Source of the DNA: Cyanobacteria bacterium OH_PDB_230
GTDB lineage: Bacteria > Cyanobacteriota > Vampirovibrionia > Gastranaerophilales > Gastranaerophilaceae
Assembly: GCA_023421795.1 (NCBI GenBank)
Contig: JAEZSO010000001.1
Span: 327,298-391,297, forward strand
Direction of reading: 5' to 3'
Length of the DNA stretch: 64,000 nt
Position numbers and translations under genes: made by a program. Below are positions 17,213 to 26,349 of this stretch, piece after piece. The notes beneath the pieces were generated by a model. The model did no database searches. It had not been told where the DNA came from and was given only the letters and a program-made list of their open reading frames with translations. How positions within the stretch are numbered: the first letter of the stretch is position 1; the number at the start of each line of letters is the position of its first letter.

Positions 17213-17668
17213 ATGACAGTTAATGACAACTTCAATGAGAAACAAAATCAAGTTTCATATGAACCTCAGACAAATGAAGAAGAAAAGGTGGGCTATAAAA
17301 GCCCACCAAAAGCTTCTCAATTTAAAAAAGGACAATCAGGGAATCCAAAAGGCAGACCTAAACACCCCAAAACTTTTGCAGAAGCATTAAACAAAGAATT
17401 GGGTGAAACAGTAACAATTACTGAAAACGGAAAAAAACGAAAAGTAAAAATGCTCGAAGTTATTGCAAAAAAATATATTAAATATGTGGTCAACAATGAA
17501 GATAAGTTAATGAGGTTATTTATAAAAGAAAATGCGCCATTTATTAACATAGAAGAAAATGAACTTGATGAAGCCCCACCGGCTAATTGGGATATGACCC
17601 CAGAAAGAATAGCAAAAAGGATTGAATTAAAACAGGTGATAACAGAAGTACTCGATGAGCGTTATTAA
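17213..17668 (+). CDS. DUF5681 phage-associated protein
   Basis: 151 residues, starting 1 nt after the methyltransferase stop. Residues ~35-115 carry the DUF5681 signature FKKGQSGNPKGRPKHPKTFAEAL and a following helical region. This domain usually lies immediately before a large terminase gene. Here the next gene is rmuC on the other strand, so the packaging module has been lost. Function is unknown; DNA binding through the basic Gly/Pro-rich motif is plausible. Confidence 0.75.
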   Translation: MTVNDNFNEKQNQVSYEPQTNEEEKVGYKSPPKASQFKKGQSGNPKGRPKHPKTFAEALNKELGETVTITENGKKRKVKMLEVIAKKYIKYVVNNEDKLMRLFIKENAPFINIEENELDEAPPANWDMTPERIAKRIELKQVITEVLDERY

Positions 17669-17708
17669 AAATCAAACTGCTCAGATGATGATATTGTTTG
17701 AAGATAGG

Positions 17709-19001
17709 TTAGGAAATTGTTTCTTCTGGTTCGCAGTTTGAAATGTATTTAGTGTCTATTGATCGGTTGGTTTGTAAACCTAGTTCTTTGAATTTATCAA
17801 TTTGTCCAATTAGTCCACCCCTGCCGTTTAAAGATCTAAAGACACCTTCAAAACCATTTTGAACTGATCTAAAATTCCCATTTAAATCTTCCATTTTTTT
17901 TAAAAAAATTGTGAATTTATCATATATACTAGTAGCTTGTTTTAAGACTTCATTCATACTTGTTTCATGGTTTTTGTGGACCCAAGATTGTTTAACTACT
18001 TTTAAGGTAGCAAGTAATGTTGAAGGTCCAACTATGATAATGTTGTTCTTGCTAGCTTGTAAAATTAAGTTTTGATTAGAATATAAGTAGGTGATACAGG
18101 CCTCAATAGGAATAAACATCAATTTAAATTCTGGGGTGTTTAAATCTTCTAGGTTGTTATATTTATTGCTAAGTTCAGATATCATTTTATCAACTGATGA
18201 ATAAAATTCTTTTAAATAAGTTTGTTTAATTTGATCATCCGCTGAATTAATAAAATCTTGAAAATTATTCAAAGGACACTTCGAGTCAATAATAATATGT
18301 TTGTTGTCAGGGAAATACACAACCGCATCAGGCTTAGGCTTTGCGGATGAATCAATCAAGTCCTTAAATTGTTTTTGGATGATGTAATTTCCTTTTTCAA
18401 AATCATCATTTTTATTTATTAAACCAGAATTAATTAAGATATTCTCTAATATAATTTCTCCAAAATGACCTCTAGCTTGAGAGTTTAATCGAAGCGAATT
18501 AGTAAGCTCATCAGCTGAGGATTTAATAGAGCTGTTTTGTTTAGTTAACAAATCAATTTGTGTTCTTATTTCCTGAGTGTTTGTTTGACCTTGGGTATTA
18601 AACTCCTCTAATCTTTTTCTAAATTGTTCAAGATTTTCTGTTAAAGGCTTAATTTTTAATTCCAACACTTCCTTATTTTGTTCTCTAAGGTCGCTTTGCT
18701 CTTCTTTTATTATTTTATTAGCGATGCTAGTAAAGTCATCACTAATGACTTTTCTTAGATCAGTAACTAAATCTAGTCTTTGATTTACAAGTGCAAAATC
18801 CGTTTTCAACTGTTGATTTTCAGTAATTAATTCTTCGTTTTTAGCTTCTATACTTATTTTCTCTGACTCTAATCGATCTTTTTCTAATTTTAAGAGTTCT
18901 AATTCTCTAAGCTCTTTTTCGAAATTTTGACCTTTATTAAAAAATTTTGCAGCTCCAAAACCAACAAATAATGCCAATGCTGCAATTAAGATAGTTTCCA
19001 T
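17709..19001 (-). CDS. rmuC: RmuC-family DNA recombination protein
   Basis: 430 residues. An N-terminal transmembrane helix (ILIAALALFVGFGAAKFF) is followed by a long coiled coil (~25-165) and the RmuC nuclease-like domain. The PD-(D/E)XK-type core is visible in KPDAVVYFPDNKHIIIDSKCP, and a C-terminal helical region contains NEVLKQATSIYDKF. RmuC limits inversions and acts on aberrant DNA; it also occurs in defence islands. The start is supported by AAAGGA 6 nt upstream. A copy of the island dyad lies at 19052-19064, before its promoter region. It is encoded just downstream of the WYL regulator. Confidence 0.85.
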   Translation of the reverse strand: METILIAALALFVGFGAAKFFNKGQNFEKELRELELLKLEKDRLESEKISIEAKNEELITENQQLKTDFALVNQRLDLVTDLRKVISDDFTSIANKIIKEEQSDLREQNKEVLELKIKPLTENLEQFRKRLEEFNTQGQTNTQEIRTQIDLLTKQNSSIKSSADELTNSLRLNSQARGHFGEIILENILINSGLINKNDDFEKGNYIIQKQFKDLIDSSAKPKPDAVVYFPDNKHIIIDSKCPLNNFQDFINSADDQIKQTYLKEFYSSVDKMISELSNKYNNLEDLNTPEFKLMFIPIEACITYLYSNQNLILQASKNNIIIVGPSTLLATLKVVKQSWVHKNHETSMNEVLKQATSIYDKFTIFLKKMEDLNGNFRSVQNGFEGVFRSLNGRGGLIGQIDKFKELGLQTNRSIDTKYISNCEPEETIS

Positions 19002-19051
19002 CAGAAGTCCTTTCTTTTTTAAATACCATAATCATTATTGCTCTAAAATAC

Positions 19052-19064
19052 GACAGATCTGGGC
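19052..19064. promoter_or_regulatory. Island dyad, site A (upstream of rmuC)
   Basis: GACAGATCTGGGC, two differences from GTCA-N5-GGAC. On the minus strand CTGTCG occupies a -35 position relative to a GATTAT 17 nt downstream. Confidence 0.45.
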
Positions 19065-19073
19065 TTATAAAAA

Positions 19074-20057
19074 TTATGATTTTTTATATAGATTTAAAAC
19101 GGAGGATAATTCATTTATGTAATCTAATCGAAGCTTTTTAGGAGACAATATTTCAAGACTATTTCCCCATTTAAATAAATGCCAAAGAATTTCTTTTTCA
19201 CCACTAGCTTTGAATTTAACAGTCACAGTGCCATCTTCATTTTGTTTAATTTTCTGAGTTGGATGAAAAAAGTAACACAAGACTTCACTTGCAACTTCAT
19301 TGGAGAACTTTAACTCCACATTAAGGATTTCTCCTTGAAAAACACCAAACGATCTTTCTGAATATTCTTTTAAGTCAAAGTTGTCTCTTTCAAATGTATC
19401 TTCTAAAACGAGAATATCGGATAACTTATGGAATATATAAGTTCTTGGCTCACTACTTTTTATTTCTTCTATTGCGATTAAATATATTTTTTCGCCATAA
19501 ATAAAACCCAAAGGAGAAAGAATCCGTTTTGTATCTTTATAAACGGCAGAAACTTTTTTATTCTTTTTTATTGCTTCTCTTATTTTTGACAAATCAGATA
19601 TATCTATCTTATACCTTGGTGTTTGTTTTACTGCATAGCCTTCAGTTTGAAGCAATATTTCCAAATCGTTTTCTAATTTATAAAAAGTTTTTCGACTTAA
19701 AGCTTTTAGTTTATCTATAGTCGATTCTAGTAAAACTTCACTGTTCTCCAGGTTATTTTTATTCTGTAATTCTTTAAGTTTCTCAAGATTTGCAAGTTCT
19801 TCTGGTGTAAATGTAATTAATTCATTAATGAATCCATTAACAAAACCCCATCGTTTTTGTCTATCAACTATATGCTCAATTTCATCTATTTGAGGAAAGA
19901 TAGCAAGAACACTATCTCTCATTCTTTCTGCCGTCCTTCTTGAGATATTAAATTTCTCTTGAATTTCACCCAAAGTTACTCCCTGAGTCTTTGATTGCAT
20001 AAAGGTTAAAAGCTCTAAAATGTCGCTCAATCTTGAATATCTAGGTTTATTTTCCAT
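19074..20057 (-). CDS. WYL-domain transcriptional regulator (candidate master regulator of the island)
   Basis: 327 residues. Residues ~8-70 are a winged helix of the HTH_11 type (SRLSDILELLTFMQ, LGEIQEKFNISRRTAERM). Residues ~150-225 are a WYL domain (RILSPLGFIYGEKIYLIAI, then TYIFHKLSDILVLED), and a C-terminal WYL-associated domain follows. BrxR/CapW-type WYL proteins bind inverted repeats, repress defence operons and are released by a ligand or damage signal. A good promoter (20103-20131) and a dyad operator (20081-20093) lie directly upstream, so autoregulation is likely. No strong ribosome site is visible. Control of the rest of the island is inference. Confidence 0.85.
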   Translation of the reverse strand: MENKPRYSRLSDILELLTFMQSKTQGVTLGEIQEKFNISRRTAERMRDSVLAIFPQIDEIEHIVDRQKRWGFVNGFINELITFTPEELANLEKLKELQNKNNLENSEVLLESTIDKLKALSRKTFYKLENDLEILLQTEGYAVKQTPRYKIDISDLSKIREAIKKNKKVSAVYKDTKRILSPLGFIYGEKIYLIAIEEIKSSEPRTYIFHKLSDILVLEDTFERDNFDLKEYSERSFGVFQGEILNVELKFSNEVASEVLCYFFHPTQKIKQNEDGTVTVKFKASGEKEILWHLFKWGNSLEILSPKKLRLDYINELSSVLNLYKKS

Positions 20058-20080
20058 AGTTATAACTCACTCAAATACAC

Positions 20081-20093
20081 GTCCGATTATGAC
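20081..20093. promoter_or_regulatory. Island dyad, site B (operator of WYL gene)
   Basis: GTCCGATTATGAC, exactly GTCA-N5-GGAC on the minus strand. It lies just downstream of the predicted -10 and 24 nt before the start codon, a typical repressor position. Confidence 0.6.
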
Positions 20094-20102
20094 ACTAAAC
20101 TC

Positions 20103-20131
20103 AAAATATCCTATTTAAACAAAAAGTGCAA
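20103..20131 (-). promoter_or_regulatory. Promoter of WYL regulator gene
   Basis: Minus strand TTGCAC (-35, 20131-20126), 17-nt spacer, TATTTT (-10, 20108-20103). The predicted start site falls near the edge of dyad site B. Confidence 0.5.
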
Positions 20132-20214
20132 CTAAGAGAAAGAACTTAATATCCTACCAGTGCTTTTTTTTGGTCTTGCTTTATCTTAACAACCATTCGC
20201 AGTCAAAACCTTTT

Positions 20215-20478
20215 TTATTTTTTATAACTTCCTTGATATGAGCCATACTTATCATATATTTTTGTTGTACTTCCAGCTTGTTTATAATAGCCTTGGCAAC
20301 TACCATATTTATCATATTGTTTAATAGTATTACCCTTTTTTGAATATGATCCTTGATAACTTCCGTATTTATCATATTGTTTTACTTTTTGCCCATCTTT
20401 CATATCAAAAAGATTTTGAGTACAAAATCCAGGTGATGAAAGAATCATTAATGCAAATATAATCGCCAAATATTTCAT
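20215..20478 (-). CDS. Small secreted tandem-repeat protein
   Basis: 87 residues with a signal peptide (MKYLAIIFALMILSSPGFC). The mature part is almost entirely three ~20-residue repeats with the core YDKYGSYQGSY (variants GSCQGYY), each followed by a Lys/Gly/Ser-Thr spacer. The pattern resembles beta-hairpin repeats such as MORN-like or wall-binding modules. AGGAG precedes the start. It lies 15 nt downstream of another secreted-protein gene, forming a two-gene operon. A family is not recognised; exposure outside the inner membrane is likely. Confidence 0.6.
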   Translation of the reverse strand: MKYLAIIFALMILSSPGFCTQNLFDMKDGQKVKQYDKYGSYQGSYSKKGNTIKQYDKYGSCQGYYKQAGSTTKIYDKYGSYQGSYKK

Positions 20479-20493
20479 TTGCTCTCCTAACTT

Positions 20494-20859
20494 TTAATAT
20501 CTTCTTTGAACTTGCCCTACTAAGCTGCTTACGGAATTGACTAATCTAATGGCATTTTCTATAGAATTATCCTGTTCAGAGTAGTGATTATTTGAATAAG
20601 CCGGCTGAAAAGGTTGCTTATAATAATAGTTATTGGCATATTGATAAGGATTATATTGCTGATAATTTTGCTGTACCTCTTGTTGGGTTTGATATGAAGC
20701 CTGATAAGAATTATTATCAAATTGTGGATATACCGGTATGTAAACGGGGACATATTTTACTACTTCTTTAACGGGTTGATTTTTTGTCACAGCAGCAACT
20801 CCTGGTAAAGAAAAAATACTCATAAACATTAACAATAAACATATGTTTTTCACTTTCAA
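20494..20859 (-). CDS. Small secreted Gln/Tyr/Asn-rich protein
   Basis: 121 residues from a GTG at 20859 (AAGG 6 nt upstream). Signal peptide ends VAA. The mature region has VVKYVPVYIPVYPQ and then a low-complexity stretch rich in Gln, Tyr and Asn (for example YQTQQEVQQNYQQYNPYQY), then a helical end NSIENAIRLVNSVSSLVGQV. It could be an envelope-associated, disordered or self-associating protein. It is first of a two-gene operon, and two dyad copies lie upstream (20880 and 20929). No family recognised. Confidence 0.55.
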   Translation of the reverse strand: MKVKNICLLLMFMSIFSLPGVAAVTKNQPVKEVVKYVPVYIPVYPQFDNNSYQASYQTQQEVQQNYQQYNPYQYANNYYYKQPFQPAYSNNHYSEQDNSIENAIRLVNSVSSLVGQVQRRY

Positions 20860-20879
20860 CCTTCTTTCAATTTGTTAAC

Positions 20880-20894
20880 GTCAAAATTATGGAC
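20880..20894. promoter_or_regulatory. Island dyad variant with 7-nt spacing
   Basis: GTCA, 7 nt, GGAC, lying 21 nt upstream of the GTG start at 20859. The same half-sites as the other dyads but a wider spacer. Confidence 0.35.
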
Positions 20895-20928
20895 TTTAAT
20901 TTATAAATACATAATAAAGGATTTGCAC

Positions 20929-20941
20929 GTCAGAAACGGAC
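20929..20941. promoter_or_regulatory. Island dyad, site C (upstream of small secreted pair)
   Basis: GTCAGAAACGGAC, exact GTCA-N5-GGAC. On the minus strand its CTGACG is placed like a -35 box, with TGTATT 16 nt downstream. Confidence 0.55.
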
Positions 20942-21105
20942 TTATTTAATGTCTTACTAGTCGTTTTTCAAACAAAAATTAACAATCGGACAATAGCCTT
21001 AAAGAGTATGACAAATATGAAAACTCTAATAGCAGATAAACAAAATGATGGTACTACATATGGAAATCCGGAAGAATACTATAAAAAATAAAAAAATGAG
21101 AAAAC

Positions 21106-21822
21106 TTAAAAAATATATTTTATAAGTTTGAATTCTGATTTGTGGCATTTTTCAATACATTTTTCTGTAAAGTCTTTTATCCTACCTGGGTGTTTTGGGT
21201 ATTTGTTTTTTAATTGTTTACATTCACCATCTTCTTTTTTGCAAAATGTATATATATTTTTAGTTTTCAAAATCTCTATTAATTCTTTTACTTGTTTATG
21301 TCGAGTTGTGTTTTTAAATTTTTCTCCCCAAGCAATTAAAATCGGATTTTCAATAGAATTTAATAAGTTTTTTAGAAATGAATTGTTGGTTTTATTAATT
21401 TCATAATATTTATTTTTCTGCGTGAAATATTCCTTTTTTGTTACTTTTTTTGAATCGCCTTCTATGTAGGAAAACAAATTTATAACTTCTAGCGCTGAAT
21501 ATTTTGTTTCTTGAGCAATTTTAATTACATTTGAAACTGTTGCATCAAACTCGCCAAGCGTGTTCTTCTCTCTATCAGGGAAAGTGTTGGATGGATTAAG
21601 CATAAGAACCGTAAGAATCTTATCTGTGTCATTACCTTTTAGTTTTATATATAAGTAGTAACGGTGCAGCTCATTAGATTGAGTATTATATAAACCCCAA
21701 CCTACAACGTTCTTATCCTTTATTAATTTATTAGAAAATTCATGTTCTTCAGCTTGTTTTCTTATATTTAAGTCAATATGCCCTAAAACATCTTGTATTC
21801 TTTTTTTCGCTTTACTATTCAA
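21106..21822 (-). CDS. DUF1643-family protein
   Basis: 238 residues from a TTG start at 21822, supported by GAGGTG 5 nt upstream. The central region LTVLMLNPSNTFPDREKNTLGEFD, then ALEVINLFSYIEGDSK and ILIAWGEKFKN match the DUF1643 pattern (MLNPS, then NLF, then AWG). The family has no firmly established biochemical role as far as I know and is common on mobile elements. It is the last gene of the minus-strand operon, 30 nt after the UvrD-nuclease gene. A short basic Cys-containing tail (CKKEDGECKQ, CIEKCHK) might bind metal. Confidence 0.72.
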   Translation of the reverse strand: MNSKAKKRIQDVLGHIDLNIRKQAEEHEFSNKLIKDKNVVGWGLYNTQSNELHRYYLYIKLKGNDTDKILTVLMLNPSNTFPDREKNTLGEFDATVSNVIKIAQETKYSALEVINLFSYIEGDSKKVTKKEYFTQKNKYYEINKTNNSFLKNLLNSIENPILIAWGEKFKNTTRHKQVKELIEILKTKNIYTFCKKEDGECKQLKNKYPKHPGRIKDFTEKCIEKCHKSEFKLIKYIF

Positions 21823-21852
21823 TGAGCACCTCTTTTTATGCTTTACTAAACC

Positions 21853-24800
21853 CTACAACACATTCAGTTCACAAAAATCCTTGTAATTACAGTATTCGCA
21901 AACTTTTTCGTCATCTCGTTTAGGCTCAAAGTTGAGTAATTGAAGATTATTGTATATTCCAGTTATCTTTTGTTCTATCAAGGTATTATCTTCATCATTC
22001 AAGCAAACATTATAATTATTTTCACAATCATCAGGGAATAAAAACCCAGTTTTACTTACCTTATTACCGGTACTCTTCTCAAAACAATATTTGTATATTC
22101 TTAGCTGATTTAAATAATCTTCATGAGCCCCACCATCTTTTATATCTTTAGCCTTGCTTTTACCTGTTTTGTAATCATATAAAGAATAAGTTCCATCTTC
22201 ATTTTTTTCAATTCTATCAATAGCACCAGTTATTGGAGCATTGATAACTTTAAAGTTTCTTATTTCATGTTCTGCTTCATAGAGATTTTTTACTGGGGTA
22301 TTGGTTAGCTGTACATAGAATTTTGAAAGATTGTTTATTCCTCTTTCTAAAAAATCTTTTCTAACCTTAGGATCTGATAATTCTTTGTTTGATAAACTTT
22401 CTTCAAACCAACCAATAAATTCATCTTTAGTTGGATATTTATTATTTTCTTTCGCTTTATCAAACAGTTTTTCGCAAGCAAAATGCACTGACGTACCGTA
22501 ATTCAAAGAGTTTTTATTAGAATCTTTTGAATCTAGTTTAAGCACATTTGAATACAGAAATTGTCTGGGGCATTTTATATAGGTATTTATTGATGTAGCA
22601 CTAAGAATCACATCTTCTACTCTGGCTTTAAAATATGAATTCAGTTCCTTTTTGTAGTCAAACTGTTTTTTAGTAACAAGTTTAATCATATTAGAAACAA
22701 AGTCCTCACCAGAGGCTTTATGTTCTACTACTTCTAATAAAGGATTATTCATAAAAGGTAAAACTAACTTGGATAATTGTTTATCTTTTCCATTGATTTT
22801 ATCAGGGAAAGAAAGTGTTAACGAATATTTGGCTCTCGTTATGCCTACGAATAAAAGCTTTACTCTTTCGGAAAATTTGAGTGCCTTCTTCTCTTCTTCT
22901 GTATAAACGGCCGAAATTGGAATAGAAGTTGTAATAGCAGATTTATTATCACTTTCCCATTTTCTGGTTTCTAACGTAGGCATATAAACATATTCAAATT
23001 CTCGCCCTTTTGATGAATGATAAGTAACAAGCTGAATGGCATTCAATGGAACTGGGTTTTTATCAGTTAGAATATCGATATCACTCTCAAAAGCCATATT
23101 AAGATAAGCAGCAAAATCTTCCAAAGAAACAGTTGGGTCATTTTCTTGTAAATTTTTTGCCTCATCTATAATCTTTTTTATGCCGGAGATATTTTCGGCT
23201 TTGTTGATGTCTGAATTTATAAAGTACTTTAAGATACCTGTTCTATTTGCTATTTCAAGAACAATATTTTTAAGAGATTCATTATTTTTATATTTTTGCA
23301 GTTCTTCATACGTATTTAAAATATTATCAATTCTCTCTTTATTAACCCAAGAATAATCAGTCATTTGTTTTATATCATCAATAAAGAAGTTATTCTTATG
23401 AAGTCTTTTTCTTTTAAGTAACTCTTCATAGTCTTTTATGTCTATATTAAAGGGTTCATTTAACAACAACTGAAAGATCTTCTCTGAATATAAGCCAGGA
23501 TTAACCAACATTTTTATATAGAAGAATATAAGGATAGAAGATTTAATTGTAAATATACTTTTTCCATCCTTTAATTCATAAGGAATATTTCTGGCTTTAA
23601 ACATTTCTGAAAATATTTCCAGTTCTTTATTTGTTTTTGCCAATATAACCATTTCTGAAAGTTTTTTATTTCCGTTCTCATCTACTGGACAAGCGACAGA
23701 ATTAATAATGCTTTCGATCTCTTCTACTATTGAAATGTATTCTTGATCAATATCTGCGTATCTATTAAATTTAACCTTCTTATCTTTCAATGTTATTGAG
23801 TCATTTTTAGCTTCTAACTTTTTGTCTATCAAATACTGTTTGAATCTAGTATTTGACTCAAGTCTTTTAGGATCAAGTTTTGATACTTCATAGCTAAAAT
23901 CCAGTATTGATTGTGTTGACCTCATATTTTCTTTTAAACAAATGACATTAGTTTCAGTAAATTCATCTAAGAATTTTTCAATATTATCTATTTGAGCTCC
24001 CTGAAAACCATATATGATCTGATCATCATCTCCAACTACAAATATGTTTTTCTTATTCGATGCCTTAACAAGATTAAAAACAATCGCATTTTGGGACTTA
24101 TTCGTATCCTGATATTCATCAACTAAAAAATAATCATAACTATTTGCCACTTTTTCTAAGAATGCAGGTTTATGTTTAAAGGCCTCAAGAACGAGGTTTA
24201 TCATATCATTAAAGTCAATTAGTCCTTGCTTTTGCATCATCGACTTATATATTTCATAAAAACTCCAAAGTTCTTTTGCTTTTCCGATTCTTTCTTCTTG
24301 GCTTTCTATATTTGCCAAAAGTGTTTTTACTCTGCCATCACCTTTCTTGATTTTTTCCTCGAGTTTTTCTTTAAATTCATTTAATTTTGGCATCCAGTCA
24401 GGATGCTGTTCTATATTACAAAAATACTCTTCTTGAGTAATTAGATTTTTCTTAATTTCTTCAATTCCTTCAATAATTTTTGGAATAAAATGATAAGAAT
24501 CATACATTTCGGTTCTATAATGTTTAGGATTTAATTCGTCAATACATTTTTTTACAAAAGTTCTTTTTGTAGCTTCATCTATGATTTTGGTATCTTTTGG
24601 GAAATCAAATTCATCAGAATAGTTATTTAAAAGCTCATTACAAAAACTGTGGTAGGTATAGACATTTGTTTCTGCGGCTAATTCACCAACTTCTTTTATC
24701 AATCTTTTTTTCATTTCTGCAGCAGCGGCATCTGAGAATGTTAAACATAATATTTTTTCAGCAGGTATAGCTTTATTTAAAAGCATATTTTTTACCCTTT

Positions 24801-24918
24801 GGATAAGGGTATAAGTTTTACCGGTTCCTGGGCCCGCCAAAACCATTATCTGCCCATCTATATTTTCAATACATTCCTGTTGTTTTTTATTCGGCTTTAA
24901 TACTTTTTCTAATACCAC
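21853..24918 (-). CDS. UvrD/Rep superfamily 1A helicase fused to Fe-S PD-(D/E)XK nuclease
   Basis: 1021 residues from a GTG at 24918 with AGGAG upstream. The helicase part has Walker A VLAGPGTGKTYTL near residue 28, the DEYQDT Walker B (FLVDEYQDTNKSQN), VVGDDDQIIYGFQGA, and late motifs VTYHSSKGREFEYV and LFVGITRAKYSL. Residues ~770-1021 form a RecB/Cas4-like nuclease: an isolated Cys in YIKCPRQFLYS, active-site GAIDRIEKN and LYDYKTGKSK, and a terminal C-x2-C-x5-C cluster (CEYCNYKDFC) as in AddB/Cas4 Fe-S nucleases. It should unwind and cut DNA ends. Candidate effector of the operon. Confidence 0.88.
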   Translation of the reverse strand: MVLEKVLKPNKKQQECIENIDGQIMVLAGPGTGKTYTLIQRVKNMLLNKAIPAEKILCLTFSDAAAAEMKKRLIKEVGELAAETNVYTYHSFCNELLNNYSDEFDFPKDTKIIDEATKRTFVKKCIDELNPKHYRTEMYDSYHFIPKIIEGIEEIKKNLITQEEYFCNIEQHPDWMPKLNEFKEKLEEKIKKGDGRVKTLLANIESQEERIGKAKELWSFYEIYKSMMQKQGLIDFNDMINLVLEAFKHKPAFLEKVANSYDYFLVDEYQDTNKSQNAIVFNLVKASNKKNIFVVGDDDQIIYGFQGAQIDNIEKFLDEFTETNVICLKENMRSTQSILDFSYEVSKLDPKRLESNTRFKQYLIDKKLEAKNDSITLKDKKVKFNRYADIDQEYISIVEEIESIINSVACPVDENGNKKLSEMVILAKTNKELEIFSEMFKARNIPYELKDGKSIFTIKSSILIFFYIKMLVNPGLYSEKIFQLLLNEPFNIDIKDYEELLKRKRLHKNNFFIDDIKQMTDYSWVNKERIDNILNTYEELQKYKNNESLKNIVLEIANRTGILKYFINSDINKAENISGIKKIIDEAKNLQENDPTVSLEDFAAYLNMAFESDIDILTDKNPVPLNAIQLVTYHSSKGREFEYVYMPTLETRKWESDNKSAITTSIPISAVYTEEEKKALKFSERVKLLFVGITRAKYSLTLSFPDKINGKDKQLSKLVLPFMNNPLLEVVEHKASGEDFVSNMIKLVTKKQFDYKKELNSYFKARVEDVILSATSINTYIKCPRQFLYSNVLKLDSKDSNKNSLNYGTSVHFACEKLFDKAKENNKYPTKDEFIGWFEESLSNKELSDPKVRKDFLERGINNLSKFYVQLTNTPVKNLYEAEHEIRNFKVINAPITGAIDRIEKNEDGTYSLYDYKTGKSKAKDIKDGGAHEDYLNQLRIYKYCFEKSTGNKVSKTGFLFPDDCENNYNVCLNDEDNTLIEQKITGIYNNLQLLNFEPKRDDEKVCEYCNYKDFCELNVL

Positions 24919-24987
24919 TTATATGTCTCCTGTTTAAGCAAAGAATATCATGCAATCACTAGTTTTATCCAATTTTTAATACTTTTA

Positions 24988-26232
24988 TCAACTCCAACTT
25001 TCATAATAAGCAGGGTTTGATAATACGTTGTATTCTTTATATATTTCTTCAAGTTCTTCAACTATAACCGTATCATCATCCAATAGGCCCAATTCTTCTC
25101 TGGTATCTTCTAAAAACAAGAAGAAAACCTCTAAAAGTCTTTTATCATTTATTTTTTCATAGTATTCATCTATTACTTTTTTCCTACTAATTTTGTCAAC
25201 ATCATCTCTTAATTTGACTGACCATTCTTTGATTTGGTTAAAATCTACTTTAAAATCATTGTTACTTTTTAAAAATTTTTCTAATTTATTTAATGCCTTT
25301 TCTGTTATCTCTTTGTTTTCGGCATCCTCGTTGTCTCCAAAATAACTTTCGCCATAGTACTCTAGCAGCTTATTTTTGCTTATTTCTTCTAAGGAAATCT
25401 CATCTTTATCAGGATATAAATCACATTCTTCTAAAATAGTGTAACCGAAGAAACTTTTAGGTTTAAAGTGTAGCTGTTTTGAAAAGAAATAAGGGCTTTT
25501 CAAAGTTTCTCTTGTTAATCTCTTTTCGCTTTTATCTTTTTTCACTAATGACATTATTATATCAGCGTGATTTTCAAGATTTGGTACAAGGGAATCATTT
25601 GCTTTAAAATTGTTTTTTAAACGCAAATGCGTAACCAATTTTACGCGAGGAGTGATTATTATTGATAAGTTTAAATTTGTTGCTAAACGTTTAAAATCTT
25701 CAGCAAAAGCATTAATTGATGAGTCCTCAAAAGATAAGTAAGGGTTATCCAAACCAAAAACAATCAATAAATCTAAATCTGGTATTTGCTTAAGTTCTTC
25801 ATATAAGTGTTTAAAGGAATAGATATTATCAATTAATTTTAATTGTTTATCAGTTAAAAAATTGATAAAGCTCTGACCTTTTTTGGAATTTAAAAAAGTT
25901 TTAATCTCAAAACTTCTTAATTCAGTGTCTTCATTGGAGTAATAATTTTTACTAGTATCTTTATCTTCTAAATAAAAATCTTCGTCATAATATGCTTTTG
26001 TCAACATTTCCAATGTAGATAAATTACCATTTTGAGCCAAATTAAGTATTGAAATTTTCTTGTTATCCTCAAAGCTTTTTAATAAAATGCTTAGTATAAA
26101 ATTATTGCAGTCCAAGGAAGATTCTCCGAGAATAGCAATAAGATCCTTTTTATTAAACTGCCACCAAGCATCAGGTTCTTCTTGGTAAGTTTTGGCTTTT
26201 AGTTTTTCACTAATTTCATAAATTGTCTGCAT
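24988..26232 (-). CDS. DnaB/RecA-like protein lacking a P-loop, with C-terminal helical extension
   Basis: 414 residues; AGGAG precedes the start. The N-terminal ~270 residues follow the RecA-fold order of DnaB-type helicases: DLIAILGESSLDCNNFILSI sits where Walker A should be but has no GK(T/S), KISILNLAQNGN follows as strand 2, DLDLLIVFGLDNPYLSF is the Walker B position, LNLSIIITPRVKL mimics the LSQL region, and NHADIIMSLVKKD the DADVV region. The acidic C-terminal ~140 residues are new. It is paralogous to the gene upstream (shared DFYLxD, LIDNI). Probably a non-hydrolysing structural or sensor subunit. Confidence 0.55.
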   Translation of the reverse strand: MQTIYEISEKLKAKTYQEEPDAWWQFNKKDLIAILGESSLDCNNFILSILLKSFEDNKKISILNLAQNGNLSTLEMLTKAYYDEDFYLEDKDTSKNYYSNEDTELRSFEIKTFLNSKKGQSFINFLTDKQLKLIDNIYSFKHLYEELKQIPDLDLLIVFGLDNPYLSFEDSSINAFAEDFKRLATNLNLSIIITPRVKLVTHLRLKNNFKANDSLVPNLENHADIIMSLVKKDKSEKRLTRETLKSPYFFSKQLHFKPKSFFGYTILEECDLYPDKDEISLEEISKNKLLEYYGESYFGDNEDAENKEITEKALNKLEKFLKSNNDFKVDFNQIKEWSVKLRDDVDKISRKKVIDEYYEKINDKRLLEVFFLFLEDTREELGLLDDDTVIVEELEEIYKEYNVLSNPAYYESWS

Positions 26233-26327
26233 TAAAGTACTCCTATAGCTAGAACATATTAGCCTTAAAGTTTGAAGTTATTCAAGCTTATCAGCCTATT
26301 TGTGTCTTTATTTTACACTATACTTAT

Positions 26328-26340
26328 GTCATATTTGGAC
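26328..26340. promoter_or_regulatory. Island dyad, site D (upstream of 414-aa gene)
   Basis: GTCATATTTGGAC, exact match, in the 117-nt gap between the two RecA-like paralogues. Suggests an internal regulated promoter for the distal half of the operon. Confidence 0.55.
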
Positions 26341-26349
26341 GCGACCCAA

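Noticed and set aside
21008..21091. 27-aa peptide frame between secreted pair and DUF1643 gene
   Set aside because: No ribosome site, hydrophilic and low-complexity; probably chance.
21853..24918. Housekeeping AddA/RecB recombination subunit
   Set aside because: No AddB/RecC partner adjoins it, and the terminal Fe-S cluster is AddB/Cas4-like rather than AddA-like; the operon context is accessory.
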